DNA from: Alphaproteobacteria bacterium CG1_02_46_17
Lineage (GTDB): Bacteria; Pseudomonadota; Alphaproteobacteria; Micavibrionales; Micavibrionaceae
DNA length: 64,000 nucleotides
Direction: 5' to 3'
Assembly (NCBI GenBank): GCA_001871905.1
Contig: MNUG01000029.1
Span: 32,218-96,217, forward strand
The notes below the pieces were generated by a model that did no database searches, was not told the DNA's origin, and was given only the letters and a program-made list of their open reading frames with translations. Positions 1 to 10,943 of the stretch are shown in pieces (within the stretch, counting starts at the first letter, position 1; each line of letters opens with the position of its first letter). A program made the position numbers and the translations under genes.

Positions 1-1
1 C

Positions 2-1570
2 ATCGGCTGGTTTGAACGCCACACCCCCTTAACCGGACGCGGCATGATCCTGCTGCTCAATGCCGCACAGCAAACCAACCAGATTGACCACGCCATAAAA
101 ATCATCACCTCTGGCTGGGTCGATGCCGATATCAGCAATAATGATTTCCAAACACTTTATAACGCAATCGGGAATCGCCTTCCGGCTGATATTATGGTGC
201 GACGTCTGGACAACCTGCTCTTTGCCAAAAAATATACTGCCGCCCGCCAACTGGCCACCCTGATGGGAAAAGGATATCCCCAACTGAGCGAGGCGCGTAT
301 TGCCCTGGCTGAAGACAAACCCAATATCTCGGGTTTGATTGCCAACATCCCCGCCGCCCTGAAGAACGATACCGGACTTTTGTTTGAACGCCTGCGCTGG
401 CGTCGTCGCCACGATGAAGATAAAGGCGCCATTGAAATTTTGAATATGGCCCCCAAGCTCGATGACGTATGCAATCAACCGGACTGGTGGAAAGAACGCC
501 ACATCATGATCCGTCGCTCAATCGAAAACCACGATTTCAAAACGGCCTATCTGCTGGCTGCCCATTACGGACCTCTGGACACTGGCGACCGCGCTGAATC
601 CGAGTGGATCGCCGGTTGGCTAGCCTTACGGTTTTTGAACCAGCCACAAGTAGCAAAAAGCCATTTCAACACCATGATCTCTATCGTCGGGACAGCCATC
701 AGCAAATCCCGTGGCAATTATTGGATGGGCCGCGCCGAAGAACAATCCGGCAATAAGGAAAAAGCGCAATCATGGTATGTCGCCGCATCCATTTATTCCA
801 GAACCTATTACGGTCAGTTGGCTTTGAAAAAACTGGGCTATACCAAACCAGGAACAGAGGTCATCACCCCGACCCCGCAGGATATTTCCAAAATCGAGAA
901 TTCCAACCTGTTGACAACTGCCCTGATCGCGCATGTCGCAGATTTGAAAACAATACATAGCCAGTTGATAACGGCCTTGATCGCCACACTCTCGACGCCG
1001 GGAGAATATATGTTCGCAGCTCGCAAGTTAAAACAACACGGAGATGAAACAGGATCATTCCGTGTGGCAAAAGCGGCCTCGTGGAAGAATTATGATCTGG
1101 GCCCGTACGCCTATCCCAAACATGAAAACTATATGTCCGGATTGACTGGAGATCACGCGCTGTATCACGCCATCATCCGTCAGGAAAGCCAGTTCGATAC
1201 GCAAGCCCGCAGCCCTGCCGGCGCATTGGGTTTAATGCAATTGATGCCTGCAACCGCGAAAGAAACAGCCCAAAAGGTCGGTGTTGCACACCAAACCGGT
1301 TGGCTAACATCTAAGCCTGATCACAACATTCTTCTGGGATCAAATTATATCAATAGATTATTGACCCGTTTTGATAATGCCATTCCATTAGCAATAGCAG
1401 GGTACAATGCCGGCCCATCCCGCGTTAATCAATGGGTCGAAAAATTCGGCGACCCCAGAACAGAAAAAATTGACTGGATCGATTGGGTAGAGTTGATTCC
1501 GGTGGGAGAAACACGCAATTATGTGCAGCGCGTCATGGAAAATTATTTTATCTATACGAATTCACATTAA
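2..1570 (+). CDS. Soluble lytic murein transglycosylase (Slt-like), 5' end outside window
   Basis: The frame is open back to the window start (IGWFERHTPLTGRGMILLL...). The C-terminus has the SLT motif 'HAIIRQESQFDTQARSPAGALGLMQLMPATA' and 'AIAGYNAGPSRVNQW'. Confidence 0.93.
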   Translation: MGWFERHTPLTGRGMILLLNAAQQTNQIDHAIKIITSGWVDADISNNDFQTLYNAIGNRLPADIMVRRLDNLLFAKKYTAARQLATLMGKGYPQLSEARIALAEDKPNISGLIANIPAALKNDTGLLFERLRWRRRHDEDKGAIEILNMAPKLDDVCNQPDWWKERHIMIRRSIENHDFKTAYLLAAHYGPLDTGDRAESEWIAGWLALRFLNQPQVAKSHFNTMISIVGTAISKSRGNYWMGRAEEQSGNKEKAQSWYVAASIYSRTYYGQLALKKLGYTKPGTEVITPTPQDISKIENSNLLTTALIAHVADLKTIHSQLITALIATLSTPGEYMFAARKLKQHGDETGSFRVAKAASWKNYDLGPYAYPKHENYMSGLTGDHALYHAIIRQESQFDTQARSPAGALGLMQLMPATAKETAQKVGVAHQTGWLTSKPDHNILLGSNYINRLLTRFDNAIPLAIAGYNAGPSRVNQWVEKFGDPRTEKIDWIDWVELIPVGETRNYVQRVMENYFIYTNSH

Positions 1571-1678
1571 AGTGAACACGCAGACATGAAATAGTGTTAT
1601 AATTTTTCCGGGTTAATGTTCGGTTCACACTATTCGCAATATGATATTCACGAGCCATATTAGGCAAAGGAGCCACGT

Positions 1679-2377
1679 ATGCATTTACTAATAGCCGACG
1701 ACCACACCATGTTCCGTGATGCGATGTCTCAATATTTGATACGTTCCAATCCGGATGCTCAGATTGCCACCGCAAAAAATCTGGACGATGCTTTTTCTTA
1801 TATGAAAGAGTCTCAAACCAAGCCTGATCTGGTTCTGCTTGACCTGAATATGCCCGGTATGAGTGGACTAAAAGGGTTTCAAACCTTCCGGAAAAATTAT
1901 CCTGACACCCCTGTTGCTCTCATTTCAGGTATTGCAGAAATTGAAGATGTCCAGCACGCCATGGATTTAGGTGCCGTGGGATACTTCCCCAAAACACTTT
2001 CTGGGCGCGCGATGCTCAAAGCCATTGAGCTGGTTCTTTCAGGCGAAAAATTTATCCCCGTCGATCACGCCACCAACGGATTGATGCCCTCCTATTTCAG
2101 CGATCACAATAAAAATGCGCGCACCGCTCCGCTTCCCATGCACACCAAAGCTCCACACTCTACCGCTAAAACAGGTATTAACCTGACACCGCGTGAAGAA
2201 GATGTTCTAGAGCGTCTGGGCCGTGGTTTAAGCAACAAGGACATTGCCCGCGAACTTGACTTGCAGGAAGTAACCATCAAACTGCATATTCGTGGAATCT
2301 GTCGGAAACTCGAAGCTACCAACAGAACACAAGCCGCACTTAAAGCTTACGAACTTGGTCTCATAAAGAAAATCTAG
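1679..2377 (+). CDS. LuxR/NarL-family response regulator (REC + HTH)
   Basis: N-terminal REC with phospho-Asp context 'LVLLDLNMPGMSG'. C-terminal LuxR HTH 'LTPREEDVLERLGRGLSNKDIARELDLQEVTIKLHIRGICRKL'. Confidence 0.92.
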   Translation: MHLLIADDHTMFRDAMSQYLIRSNPDAQIATAKNLDDAFSYMKESQTKPDLVLLDLNMPGMSGLKGFQTFRKNYPDTPVALISGIAEIEDVQHAMDLGAVGYFPKTLSGRAMLKAIELVLSGEKFIPVDHATNGLMPSYFSDHNKNARTAPLPMHTKAPHSTAKTGINLTPREEDVLERLGRGLSNKDIARELDLQEVTIKLHIRGICRKLEATNRTQAALKAYELGLIKKI

Positions 2378-2393
2378 CAGGACAGGGCAAAAT

Positions 2394-3152
2394 ATGGCAC
2401 AAGCAAAAAAACGAACCCCCGAGCAACTTCAGGAATTGGGAAATATGACCCAAGGCCTTCTCCATAATATCAATAATTCTCTGGCCACGATTGCAGGCTA
2501 TTCGGAATTCTTGTGTGAAGACTTGCCCCGAAACTCCCAAACGCATGGTTTTGCCGAAAAAATCCAGCACTCGGCAGAGCACATAAAAACCATGGTCCAC
2601 CAACTCTGGATGATCAATGGCATATCCGATATCCCTCCATCAGGAATGTCGGAGACAACAGATCTCGCCGAGATCATAGAGACCATCCTTCTGGATATCG
2701 CAGAAACGGTTTCCAAAAATCTCGGGATCATATTGGATTTTGAAGTACAAGAAGACCTGCACAACACAAAAATCACAGGTCATCAGGGTTATCTGACTCT
2801 GGCTATTCTGGGATTGATCAACAATGCCATAGAATCTTTTCTCGACCAGCAAAAAGGTGAGTATGCTTTACAGAAAATATAAATCTATCTCGGGAAAAAT
2901 CCAGAAAATAAGGAACAACTCATTCTTGAAATCAAGGATAACGGCACAGGAATGCCCGAAGATGTCTTGGAACACTGTCAAAAACCGTTTTTCTCGACCA
3001 AAGACCCCTCTCTCCACCACGGGTTGGGTCTGACCACCACAAAAACCATTCTCAAAACAGTGCAAGCCAAGCTGGACATCACGTCCAAACGTGGTCACGG
3101 AACAAACATCAAAGTCTATTTCCCCCACTTAACGGCGAAATCTTCAGCATAG
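2394..3152 (+). pseudogene. Sensor histidine kinase interrupted by an in-frame TAA (2880-2882)
   Basis: ORFs 2394..2882 and 2952..3152 are in the same frame. Reading through the TAA gives '...GEYALQKI*IYLGKNPENKEQLILEIKDNGTGMPEDVLEHCQKPFFSTKDPSLHHGLGLTTTKTILK', which is a continuous HATPase domain. The H-box-like 'LLHNINNSLATIAGYSEFL' lies upstream. Confidence 0.8.
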
Positions 3153-3394
3153 GGTCAGGCTGAGGCAAACTATACCATTGGCAGCAGCTCCCCCAGCGCA
3201 TATATTAAGAAGTATATTTCTCGTCTGAAAATGAAATTGGTAACGTCCTGTTAACCAGTTGTCAGGCATCTTATAGTCTAGGGGTTAATCTATGACAGGT
3301 ATGTCCAGATGCAGAACTCCTGTTTCTGAGTACCATTTACACATAACTGGCCTTTGACTGACACACCTAAAACCCATAACACAGGGACACTTCT

Positions 3395-6061
3395 ATGGAT
3401 GATCTCATTATCGAATTTTTGACCGAAACCAATGAAAGTCTGATGGAATTGGATACCGATCTCATCAAACTGGAACAAAATCCGAATGACAAGGATCTGA
3501 TTTCAAAGATTTTCCGCCTGATGCACACCATCAAGGGAACTTGTGGGTTCCTCGGTTTGCCTCGTCTTGAAACAGTGGCACACCGTGCAGAAAACGTGAT
3601 GGGTCGCTTCCGTGACGGCGATCTGGAAGTAACCGCTGAATATGTCTCCCTGATCCTCGAATCCCTTGACCGCGTGCGCTACCTGTTGGGTCATATTGAA
3701 GAACATGGAACAGAGCCGGAAGGCAATGACACCGACCTGACAACACGTCTGGATGCCGTATATGAAGGCCGTGACGCATTCCAAACTGGACAAACCACGC
3801 CTGGCCCGGTAGAACTTCCGGAAGAAGACCCTGTGGAAGTAGCCGCACACGACCCGCTCGCAGATATCTTCGACACAATCGAAATCCCTGTCGCTACTCC
3901 TGCCGCGATCGAACCGAGTCATCAACCCGTTGCTGCCGCCGCCCCGCCCCAAACAAAAGAGGCCACAGAAAGCGCCGTAGCCAACCAGTCCTTGCGCGTC
4001 AATATGGATGTACTGGAGAACCTGATGACCATGGTGTCCGAGCTGGTGCTCACCCGTAACCAGCTTCTACAGATTTCCAGAACCGAGAAGGAAAATAGCT
4101 TTATTACCCCCTTGCAACGTCTGAACCATGTCGTGTCTGACCTGCAAGAAGGTGTCATGAAAACCCGTATGCAGCCAATCGGCAACGCATGGGCAAAATT
4201 ACCACGCATTATCCGCGATCTGAGCATCGAGCTTGGCAAGAAAATCGACCTGATTATGATCGGTCAGGACACAGAGCTTGATCGTCAGGTTCTGGACATG
4301 ATCAAAGATCCTTTGACCCACATGGTTCGCAATTCCGGTGACCACGGCATCGAGGTTCCCACAGAACGGATCAAGGCCGGAAAACCAGAAACCGGAAAAA
4401 TCCATTTGCGCGCCTATCATGAAGGTGGACACATCATCATCGAAATTGCCGATGACGGAAAAGGCCTGCCGACAGAAAAAATTCGTCAAAAACTTATTTC
4501 CAATGGCTTGGTCAGCGAAGAAGAGTCCAAAAAACTCACCCCTCAACAAGTCCACCAGTATATTTTCCACGCCGGCCTATCCACCGCAGAAAAAGTCACC
4601 TCGGTTTCCGGACGCGGCGTTGGAATGGACGTGGTTCGTACCAATATCGAGAAAATCGGCGGATCGATCGAAATGAAATCGGTCGAAGGCAAAGGATCAA
4701 CTTTCTTTATCAAGATCCCTCTGACCCTTGCCATTGTCTCTTCGCTGATTGTTGAATCAGCCGGTGAGCGCTTTGCGATCCCGCAGCTCGCAGTACGCGA
4801 ACTGGTGCTGGTATCCCAGAAATCTGAAAACCGCATCGAAATGATTAAGAACACCCCCGTTTTCCGCCTTCGCGAAAAATTATTGCCTCTGGTTTCACTG
4901 GAAGATCTGTTGAAAATCGGACAACATAGCGGCGAAAATTTCGAGGATCGTTTCGAGCATAAATATATTATCGTGACACAGGTCGGAAATTATTCTTTTG
5001 GTCTGATTGTCGATCAGGTCTTTGACACGGAAGAAATCGTAGTGAAGCCCGTGGCGAAAATCCTTAAGAATATCGAGCTATTCTCAGGAAACACTATTCT
5101 GGGCGACGGTAGCGTCATCATGATTCTTGATCCGGGTGGAATTGCCAAAGTCACCGGAGAAAGTAACCTGTCCGATGCATCGCAAGATTCACAAGAAGCC
5201 GCCGAAAAACTGATCAGCGACAAGAAAACCTCACTTCTGGTCTTTACTGCAGGGCCAGGATCTCCGAAGGCTGTTCCGCTATCGCTGATTTCGCGTCTTG
5301 AGAATATCGACATGAACTCAGTTGAGGAAACAGATGGGCAGATGTTGGTTCAATATCGCGGAGCACTGATGCCAATCATTCCATTCTCGGATCAAATGGA
5401 TCTCTCCAAAGATAAAATGAAACCTTTGCTGGTCTTTGCCGACCGTGGCAAAAGTGTTGGTTTGATTGTCGATGAAATCGTGGATATCCGCGAAGAAATT
5501 ATCGATATTCAGCTGGAAGGAAAACGCAAAGGCGTCTTTGGTAGTGCGATTATCTCTGGAAAAGCATCGGAAATTGTTGATGTCATGCACTTTTTGAACT
5601 CTGTCCATGGTGACTGGTTCAAAGATCACGGCGACGATCCGTTTCTGGCCAGTGACAAAGCCAAAAAAGAAGGAAAGTCCGGAACCAAGCGTATTCTTTT
5701 GGTAGATGACAGCCCCTTCTTCCGCAATATGCTTTGCCCTCTGCTGACTGCCGCAGGATACGAAGTCATTGCAGTTGAGGGACCATCCAAAGCCCTGGAA
5801 CTGACCGAACGTGATGAAAATTTCGACCTCATTATTTCAGATATCGAAATGCCGGATATGAACGGTTATGACTTTGCCACACGCGTCAGAGCTTCCGAAA
5901 AATGGCAGAATACGCCGATGGTTGCTTTAACGTCCCACGCAACACCAGAGGATATCGATCACGGATATGAGTCAGGGTTTGACGAGTATATTGCCAAGTT
6001 TGATCGGGATACCCTGTTAAGCACCATATCAAAAACTCTCTCCAGAGGAGCTGACGCATGA
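3395..6061 (+). CDS. cheA: Chemotaxis histidine kinase CheA (Hpt, dimerization, HATPase, two CheW-like domains, C-terminal REC)
   Basis: Hpt 'LMHTIKGTCGFLGL'; 'MVRNSGDHGIE' N-box; 'GRGVGMDVVRTNIEKIGG'; CheW-like regions; C-terminal REC 'KRILLVDDSPFFRNML...LIISDIEMPDMNGYDF'. Confidence 0.95.
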   Translation: MDDLIIEFLTETNESLMELDTDLIKLEQNPNDKDLISKIFRLMHTIKGTCGFLGLPRLETVAHRAENVMGRFRDGDLEVTAEYVSLILESLDRVRYLLGHIEEHGTEPEGNDTDLTTRLDAVYEGRDAFQTGQTTPGPVELPEEDPVEVAAHDPLADIFDTIEIPVATPAAIEPSHQPVAAAAPPQTKEATESAVANQSLRVNMDVLENLMTMVSELVLTRNQLLQISRTEKENSFITPLQRLNHVVSDLQEGVMKTRMQPIGNAWAKLPRIIRDLSIELGKKIDLIMIGQDTELDRQVLDMIKDPLTHMVRNSGDHGIEVPTERIKAGKPETGKIHLRAYHEGGHIIIEIADDGKGLPTEKIRQKLISNGLVSEEESKKLTPQQVHQYIFHAGLSTAEKVTSVSGRGVGMDVVRTNIEKIGGSIEMKSVEGKGSTFFIKIPLTLAIVSSLIVESAGERFAIPQLAVRELVLVSQKSENRIEMIKNTPVFRLREKLLPLVSLEDLLKIGQHSGENFEDRFEHKYIIVTQVGNYSFGLIVDQVFDTEEIVVKPVAKILKNIELFSGNTILGDGSVIMILDPGGIAKVTGESNLSDASQDSQEAAEKLISDKKTSLLVFTAGPGSPKAVPLSLISRLENIDMNSVEETDGQMLVQYRGALMPIIPFSDQMDLSKDKMKPLLVFADRGKSVGLIVDEIVDIREEIIDIQLEGKRKGVFGSAIISGKASEIVDVMHFLNSVHGDWFKDHGDDPFLASDKAKKEGKSGTKRILLVDDSPFFRNMLCPLLTAAGYEVIAVEGPSKALELTERDENFDLIISDIEMPDMNGYDFATRVRASEKWQNTPMVALTSHATPEDIDHGYESGFDEYIAKFDRDTLLSTISKTLSRGADA

Positions 6062-6561
6062 GCCAGAACGTTCAGGAACAACACCATATGTCCAAAAATC
6101 CACAGCACGTCGTCACTGGAAAAACCAAGGACTTTCTGACCATCGTCATTGAAGGCCAGTTGTTCGGCATTCCCATTCTTCAGGTTCAAGACGTTCTGGG
6201 AGAATTGAAAGTTACGAAGATCCCTCTGGCTCCGCCACAAGTATCAGGGTCGTTGAACCTTCGGGGACGTATTGTAACAGCCATTGACGTTAGAAAATGT
6301 CTTGGTCTGCCCCCCATGGAACGAGGAGAAGACGAGAAGCTCATGAGCGTTGTGGTCAACCATGACGACGAGCTCTATAGCCTCATTATTGACAATGTCG
6401 GCGATGTTTTGACCCTGCATGAAAAAGACTTCGAATCAAATCCTGCAACTCTTGATATTATTTGGAAATCAGTATCCCTTGGTGTCTATCGCCTGCAGGG
6501 GAAAATCCTTGTTGTTCTGGATGTCCCGAAACTACTTCTAGCATTACATCCCGCACACTAA
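6058..6561 (+). CDS. cheW: Chemotaxis coupling protein CheW
   Basis: 'FLTIVIEGQLFGIPILQVQDVLGELKVTKIPLAPPQVSGSLNLRGRIVTAIDVRKCLGL'. Start overlaps the cheA stop (ATGA). Confidence 0.95.
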   Translation: MSQNVQEQHHMSKNPQHVVTGKTKDFLTIVIEGQLFGIPILQVQDVLGELKVTKIPLAPPQVSGSLNLRGRIVTAIDVRKCLGLPPMERGEDEKLMSVVVNHDDELYSLIIDNVGDVLTLHEKDFESNPATLDIIWKSVSLGVYRLQGKILVVLDVPKLLLALHPAH

Positions 6562-6633
6562 AAACTAACAAAAAATTCAGTCTTTGAGCATAAGCTGCAA
6601 GGACATGATGTTATTTTTAACAGGAGATAATTA

Positions 6634-7011
6634 ATGAAAACCTGTCTGGTCGTAGATGACAGCCGCGTAGTTAGAAAAGTCGCAAGACGTATTCTTGAAG
6701 AGTTGCGTTTTAATTGCGAGGAAGCCGAGGATGGACAGCAGGCATATGAATATTGTGCGAAATCCATGCCGGAAGCCATCTTGCTGGACTGGAACATGCC
6801 GGTCATGAGTGGCATTGAATTTCTTGAAAAGCTTCGTCAGATGCCCACAGGAGGCGAGCCGAAAGTTGTATTTTGTACAACCGAAAACGATATGTCCCAT
6901 ATTCAGCGCGCCATAATGGCGGGTGCCAACGAATATATTATGAAGCCTTTTGATACGGACATCATCAGATCAAAATTTATCCAGATCGGATTGATTGAAG
7001 ACACGGAATAA
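6634..7011 (+). CDS. cheY: Chemotaxis response regulator CheY
   Basis: Single REC domain 'CLVVDDSRVVRKVARRIL...ILLDWNMPVMSGIEFLEKLR'. Confidence 0.93.
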   Translation: MKTCLVVDDSRVVRKVARRILEELRFNCEEAEDGQQAYEYCAKSMPEAILLDWNMPVMSGIEFLEKLRQMPTGGEPKVVFCTTENDMSHIQRAIMAGANEYIMKPFDTDIIRSKFIQIGLIEDTE

Positions 7012-7061
7012 AAGCAAATTGCCTTTGCAACTAAGACAATAAATAGAAAGCCTCCGTAGTA

Positions 7062-8237
7062 ATGCCCTCTCAACCTCCCTCATCCCCTGTCAAAATCATG
7101 ATTGTCGATGACTCGGCTGTCATTCGTGGCTTTTTAGGAAAGATGATTAGCAATGTTCCAGACTTCGAAGTTGTCAGCACCGCCGCCAATGGTCAAATTG
7201 CCGTCAACAATCTGAAAAAAGAACGGATCGACATTGTCTTGCTGGATGTTGAAATGCCGGTCATGGATGGACTGACAACCATTCCCCTTCTGCTCGAGGT
7301 TCAACCCGACATCAAAATTATCATGTGTTCAACTCTGACAACCCAGAATGCGGAAACCACTTTGAACGCTCTGGCCCTTGGCGCGGTCGATTGCATTGCA
7401 AAACCCAGTACCACTCAGGACATTTACGCAAAAGATACCTTCAGGGATATCCTGACCCACACAATCAAAGAAATCGCAGGCCCCAGAAGAGGGCTTAACC
7501 GCCCAACATCCCCTCCCCAAGCTGGAGGAGCTTCTCAAAGATTATCAGCCACACCCTCAAGTCCGTCGGATAAAGCCACCTCGACATCCCAAAGCTTCAC
7601 ATCCCTAAACAGGACGGGGAAAATTATAAAACTCCGTTCCCCTAACGAAGGATATAGCGGAAAACCTGACATTTTGGCGATCGGCAGCTCGACAGGCGGC
7701 CCCAACGCCCTGTTCCAATTATTGCCCAGCCTTAAAGGAATCCAGATTCCGGTGATTATCACCCAGCATATGCCCCCAACATTTACCAGAATCCTTGCGG
7801 AGCATATTCAACAGCAAACAGGTATCCCGTCTGTCGAAGGGGCAGAAGGAATGCCTTTGATGCCTGGACGTATCCATATCGCCCCCGGGGGCTATCATAT
7901 GCTATTCAAAAAGAACGGAACCGCCACGGTTATTAGCCTCGATGACGGGCCTATGGAAAATTTCTGTCGCCCCGCAGTCGATCCAATGCTGCGCTCTGCC
8001 ACGAAAATCTACGGTCAGAAAATCATGACTGTTATTTTAACAGGAATGGGGCAAGATGGCATGATGGGATCACGGGATGTTGTTGAAGCTGGAGGACGTG
8101 TCGTCGCTCAAGATGAAAGTACCAGCGTTGTTTGGGGAATGCCCGGGGCTGTCGCCATAGATGGAACATGCACGACTGTTCTGCCTCTTAAAGAAATAGG
8201 ACCTTGGCTTAAAAAATCGTCCTTGCGTATGGTATAG
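7062..8237 (+). CDS. cheB: Protein-glutamate methylesterase CheB
   Basis: REC plus methylesterase motifs 'AIGSSTGGPNALFQLLPSL', 'ITQHMPPTFT', 'VILTGMGQDGMMGSRDV'. Confidence 0.95.
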   Translation: MPSQPPSSPVKIMIVDDSAVIRGFLGKMISNVPDFEVVSTAANGQIAVNNLKKERIDIVLLDVEMPVMDGLTTIPLLLEVQPDIKIIMCSTLTTQNAETTLNALALGAVDCIAKPSTTQDIYAKDTFRDILTHTIKEIAGPRRGLNRPTSPPQAGGASQRLSATPSSPSDKATSTSQSFTSLNRTGKIIKLRSPNEGYSGKPDILAIGSSTGGPNALFQLLPSLKGIQIPVIITQHMPPTFTRILAEHIQQQTGIPSVEGAEGMPLMPGRIHIAPGGYHMLFKKNGTATVISLDDGPMENFCRPAVDPMLRSATKIYGQKIMTVILTGMGQDGMMGSRDVVEAGGRVVAQDESTSVVWGMPGAVAIDGTCTTVLPLKEIGPWLKKSSLRMV

Positions 8238-8257
8238 GGAAAAGGGTACAAAAATTC

Positions 8258-9172
8258 ATGAAAATTTCTGATTTCGAGCTATTCAAATCTCTTCTGTACG
8301 AACGCTCCGGCCTTGTCGTCACGCCGGACAAGTCTTACCTGTTGGACTCTCGCCTGACACCAATCGCAAAAAAGTGGGGCTATCCGACTTTGGAATCCAT
8401 GACTTTGCAATTGCGCGCCCTTCCTGATGAAAAGCTCATCAAGGATATTGTCGAGGCCATGACCACCAATGAGACATCATTTTTCCGCGACACAAAGCCT
8501 TTCCAGATTTTTCAGGATACTATTCTGCCCGTTATGCTGGAGAAAAGAAAAGCCCGCAAGACCATCCGCATCTGGTGCGCCGCCTGTTCCAGCGGACAAG
8601 AACCATACTCGTTGGCTATGATCCTCAAGGAAAAAGAGGCTCAGCTCAAAGGATGGAGATTTGAAATCGTCGCGACAGACATTTCCGATGACATTCTCGA
8701 TCAAGCCAAACGCGCCTCATACAGCCAGTTTGAAGTCCAAAGAGGGCTTCCCATCCAGTATCTGATGAAATATTTCATGCAACTGGGTGAAGCATGGCAG
8801 TTAAAAGATGAAATCCGCAATATGGTTCGTTTTTCGAACTTTAACCTTCTGGATGGTATGTCACGCCTTGGATCATTCGATATCGTCTTTTGCCGCAACG
8901 TTCTGATTTATTTCGACGAAAAAACCAAAGCCACAATTCTTGAAAAAATCGCGGGACAACTGGAAAATGACGGTTTCCTGCTGCTCGGCGGGGCCGAAAC
9001 TGTGTTGGGAATTACCAATAAATTTGTCCCCAATCCAGAAAAACGCGGTCTTTATATCAAAGCAGGAACACCAGCCGTAACAGGATCAACCACGACAGGG
9101 TTCTCACCTGCAGGAACAACCCCTGCAAAAACGACCTCAAGCTTTAGTTCTGGTCTTTTCAAACGCACATAA
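8258..9172 (+). CDS. cheR: Chemotaxis methyltransferase CheR
   Basis: '[17 protein letters not shown]', '[21 protein letters not shown]', '[17 protein letters not shown]'. Confidence 0.95.
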   Translation: MKISDFELFKSLLYERSGLVVTPDKSYLLDSRLTPIAKKWGYPTLESMTLQLRALPDEKLIKDIVEAMTTNETSFFRDTKPFQIFQDTILPVMLEKRKARKTIRIWCAACSSGQEPYSLAMILKEKEAQLKGWRFEIVATDISDDILDQAKRASYSQFEVQRGLPIQYLMKYFMQLGEAWQLKDEIRNMVRFSNFNLLDGMSRLGSFDIVFCRNVLIYFDEKTKATILEKIAGQLENDGFLLLGGAETVLGITNKFVPNPEKRGLYIKAGTPAVTGSTTTGFSPAGTTPAKTTSSFSSGLFKRT

Positions 9173-9215
9173 TATGCTACAAACGGGCTTGTCCAAAAAC
9201 AAGGAGATGCCCGTT

Positions 9216-10802
9216 ATGTCAGTTGCCGCAAAGCCCCGCACCACACCACGTCCAGACCGCGTAAAAATCAAAACTGCTCTGCTGTCTGTATCTGACAAGA
9301 CCGGTTTGATGGAACTGGCTCAAAAACTGGGGCAAGCCGGCGTCAAACTTCTCTCGACCGGAGGAACCGCCAAAGCCCTGCGTGATGCAGGACTGGATGT
9401 CACAGACGTGTCAAGCCATACCGGATTTCCAGAAATTATGGATGGGCGGGTCAAAACCCTGCACCCCAAAGTCCACGGAGGCCTTCTCGCCCGTCGTGAC
9501 GATGCCGACCACGTCACAGCCATGACTGAACAAGATATCGAATCCATTGATTTGCTGGTTGTAAACCTGTACCCGTTCCGCGAAACAGTCGCCAAGGGTG
9601 CGGATTACGATAACTGCGTTGAAAATATCGATATTGGTGGCCCAGCCATGTTGCGTGCCGCCGCCAAAAACCACGATTTTGTAACCGTTGTCACCGACCC
9701 CGCCGATTACGCCGCCATCGCTGAAGAAATCGCCGCAGGCGGCACAACCTTTGCCACCCGCCAGCGCCTTGCTGCCAAAACCTATGCGACAACCGCCAGT
9801 TATGACGCCGCAATTTCGGCATGGTTTGCCAAAGAACTGGGGGAGACATTCCCTCAAACCCTGTCCGTTACCGCGACAAAACTTTCCACCCTGAGATACG
9901 GAGAAAATCCGCACCAGCAAGCCGCCGTCTATAGCGACGGGACAAATCGCGCCGGAGTCGTCACAGCCAGACAATTGCAAGGCAAGGAACTTTCCTACAA
10001 TAATCTCAACGACACAGATGCCGCGTTCGAGCTGGTCTCGGAATTCAAAGACCCGACCGTAGCCATTATCAAACACGCCAACCCATGTGGCGTCGCGTCG
10101 GGCAAAGATATGCTCTCGGCTTATCAATCCGCTCTTGTTTGTGATCCGACCAGTGCCTTTGGGGGAATTATCGCCCTCAACCGTCCTCTGGATGCCCCCA
10201 CCGCCCAGGAGATCATAAAAATTTTCTCGGAAGTCATTATTGCCCCTGAAATCACGATGGAAGCCCGCGAAGTTCTGGCTGCCAAAAAGAATATCCGCGT
10301 TCTTGAAACAGGTGCCATGACCGACCCGACACAAAACCGCATGACCTTGAGAACCATCTCGGGCGGCTGGTTGCTGCAAAATGCCGATTACGGACATATC
10401 ACCGAAGCAGACCTGAAAATCGTCACCAAGCGCCAACCCACCGAACAGGAACTCAAAGACTTGCTCTTTGCTTTCCGCGTTTGTAAACACGTCAAATCCA
10501 ACGCGATTATCTATGCCAAAGACGGAAAAACCGTCGGCATCGGCGCAGGCCAGATGTCCCGCGTCGATTCAAGCCGTATCGCCGCATGGAAGGCCAAGGA
10601 AGCAGGAACACAGATAGAAGGGTCTGTCGTGGCATCGGACGCATTCTTCCCCTTCCCTGACGGTTTATTGGCCGCAGCAGATGCAGGCGCCACCGCCGTG
10701 ATCCAACCCGGTGGATCAATCAAGGATGACGATGTTATCAAAGCAGCAGATGAACGGGGTCTGGCCATGGTTCTAACCGGAATGCGCCATTTCCGGCATT
10801 AA
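9216..10802 (+). CDS. purH: Bifunctional AICAR formyltransferase/IMP cyclohydrolase PurH
   Basis: '[21 protein letters not shown]', '[15 protein letters not shown]', '[14 protein letters not shown]', '[13 protein letters not shown]'. ATG 9216 preferred (AAGGAG about 9 nt upstream); the ORF track starts at 9174. Confidence 0.96.
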   Translation: MSVAAKPRTTPRPDRVKIKTALLSVSDKTGLMELAQKLGQAGVKLLSTGGTAKALRDAGLDVTDVSSHTGFPEIMDGRVKTLHPKVHGGLLARRDDADHVTAMTEQDIESIDLLVVNLYPFRETVAKGADYDNCVENIDIGGPAMLRAAAKNHDFVTVVTDPADYAAIAEEIAAGGTTFATRQRLAAKTYATTASYDAAISAWFAKELGETFPQTLSVTATKLSTLRYGENPHQQAAVYSDGTNRAGVVTARQLQGKELSYNNLNDTDAAFELVSEFKDPTVAIIKHANPCGVASGKDMLSAYQSALVCDPTSAFGGIIALNRPLDAPTAQEIIKIFSEVIIAPEITMEAREVLAAKKNIRVLETGAMTDPTQNRMTLRTISGGWLLQNADYGHITEADLKIVTKRQPTEQELKDLLFAFRVCKHVKSNAIIYAKDGKTVGIGAGQMSRVDSSRIAAWKAKEAGTQIEGSVVASDAFFPFPDGLLAAADAGATAVIQPGGSIKDDDVIKAADERGLAMVLTGMRHFRH

Positions 10803-10943
10803 TTATGCTTCTTCGAGAATATCCTGCGGATATATGAAAAAACATGGGCAATCTGCTCTGGAAATCAAAGGAAAAATGGGTATTCTAGCGCTTCCTGACG
10901 GAGCGGGATCCCCCGCCCCCCCAATTTTGGAGACAGAATCAAA

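Noticed and set aside
2394-3152. Frameshift explanation for the split histidine kinase
   Set aside because: Both parts are in the same frame and the intervening codons read sensibly, so it is a nonsense codon rather than an indel.
9411-10490. 359-aa minus-strand ORF opposite purH
   Set aside because: Fully antisense to an unambiguous purH. The Gly/Phe/Val-rich, low-complexity translation is typical of a shadow frame from codon bias.
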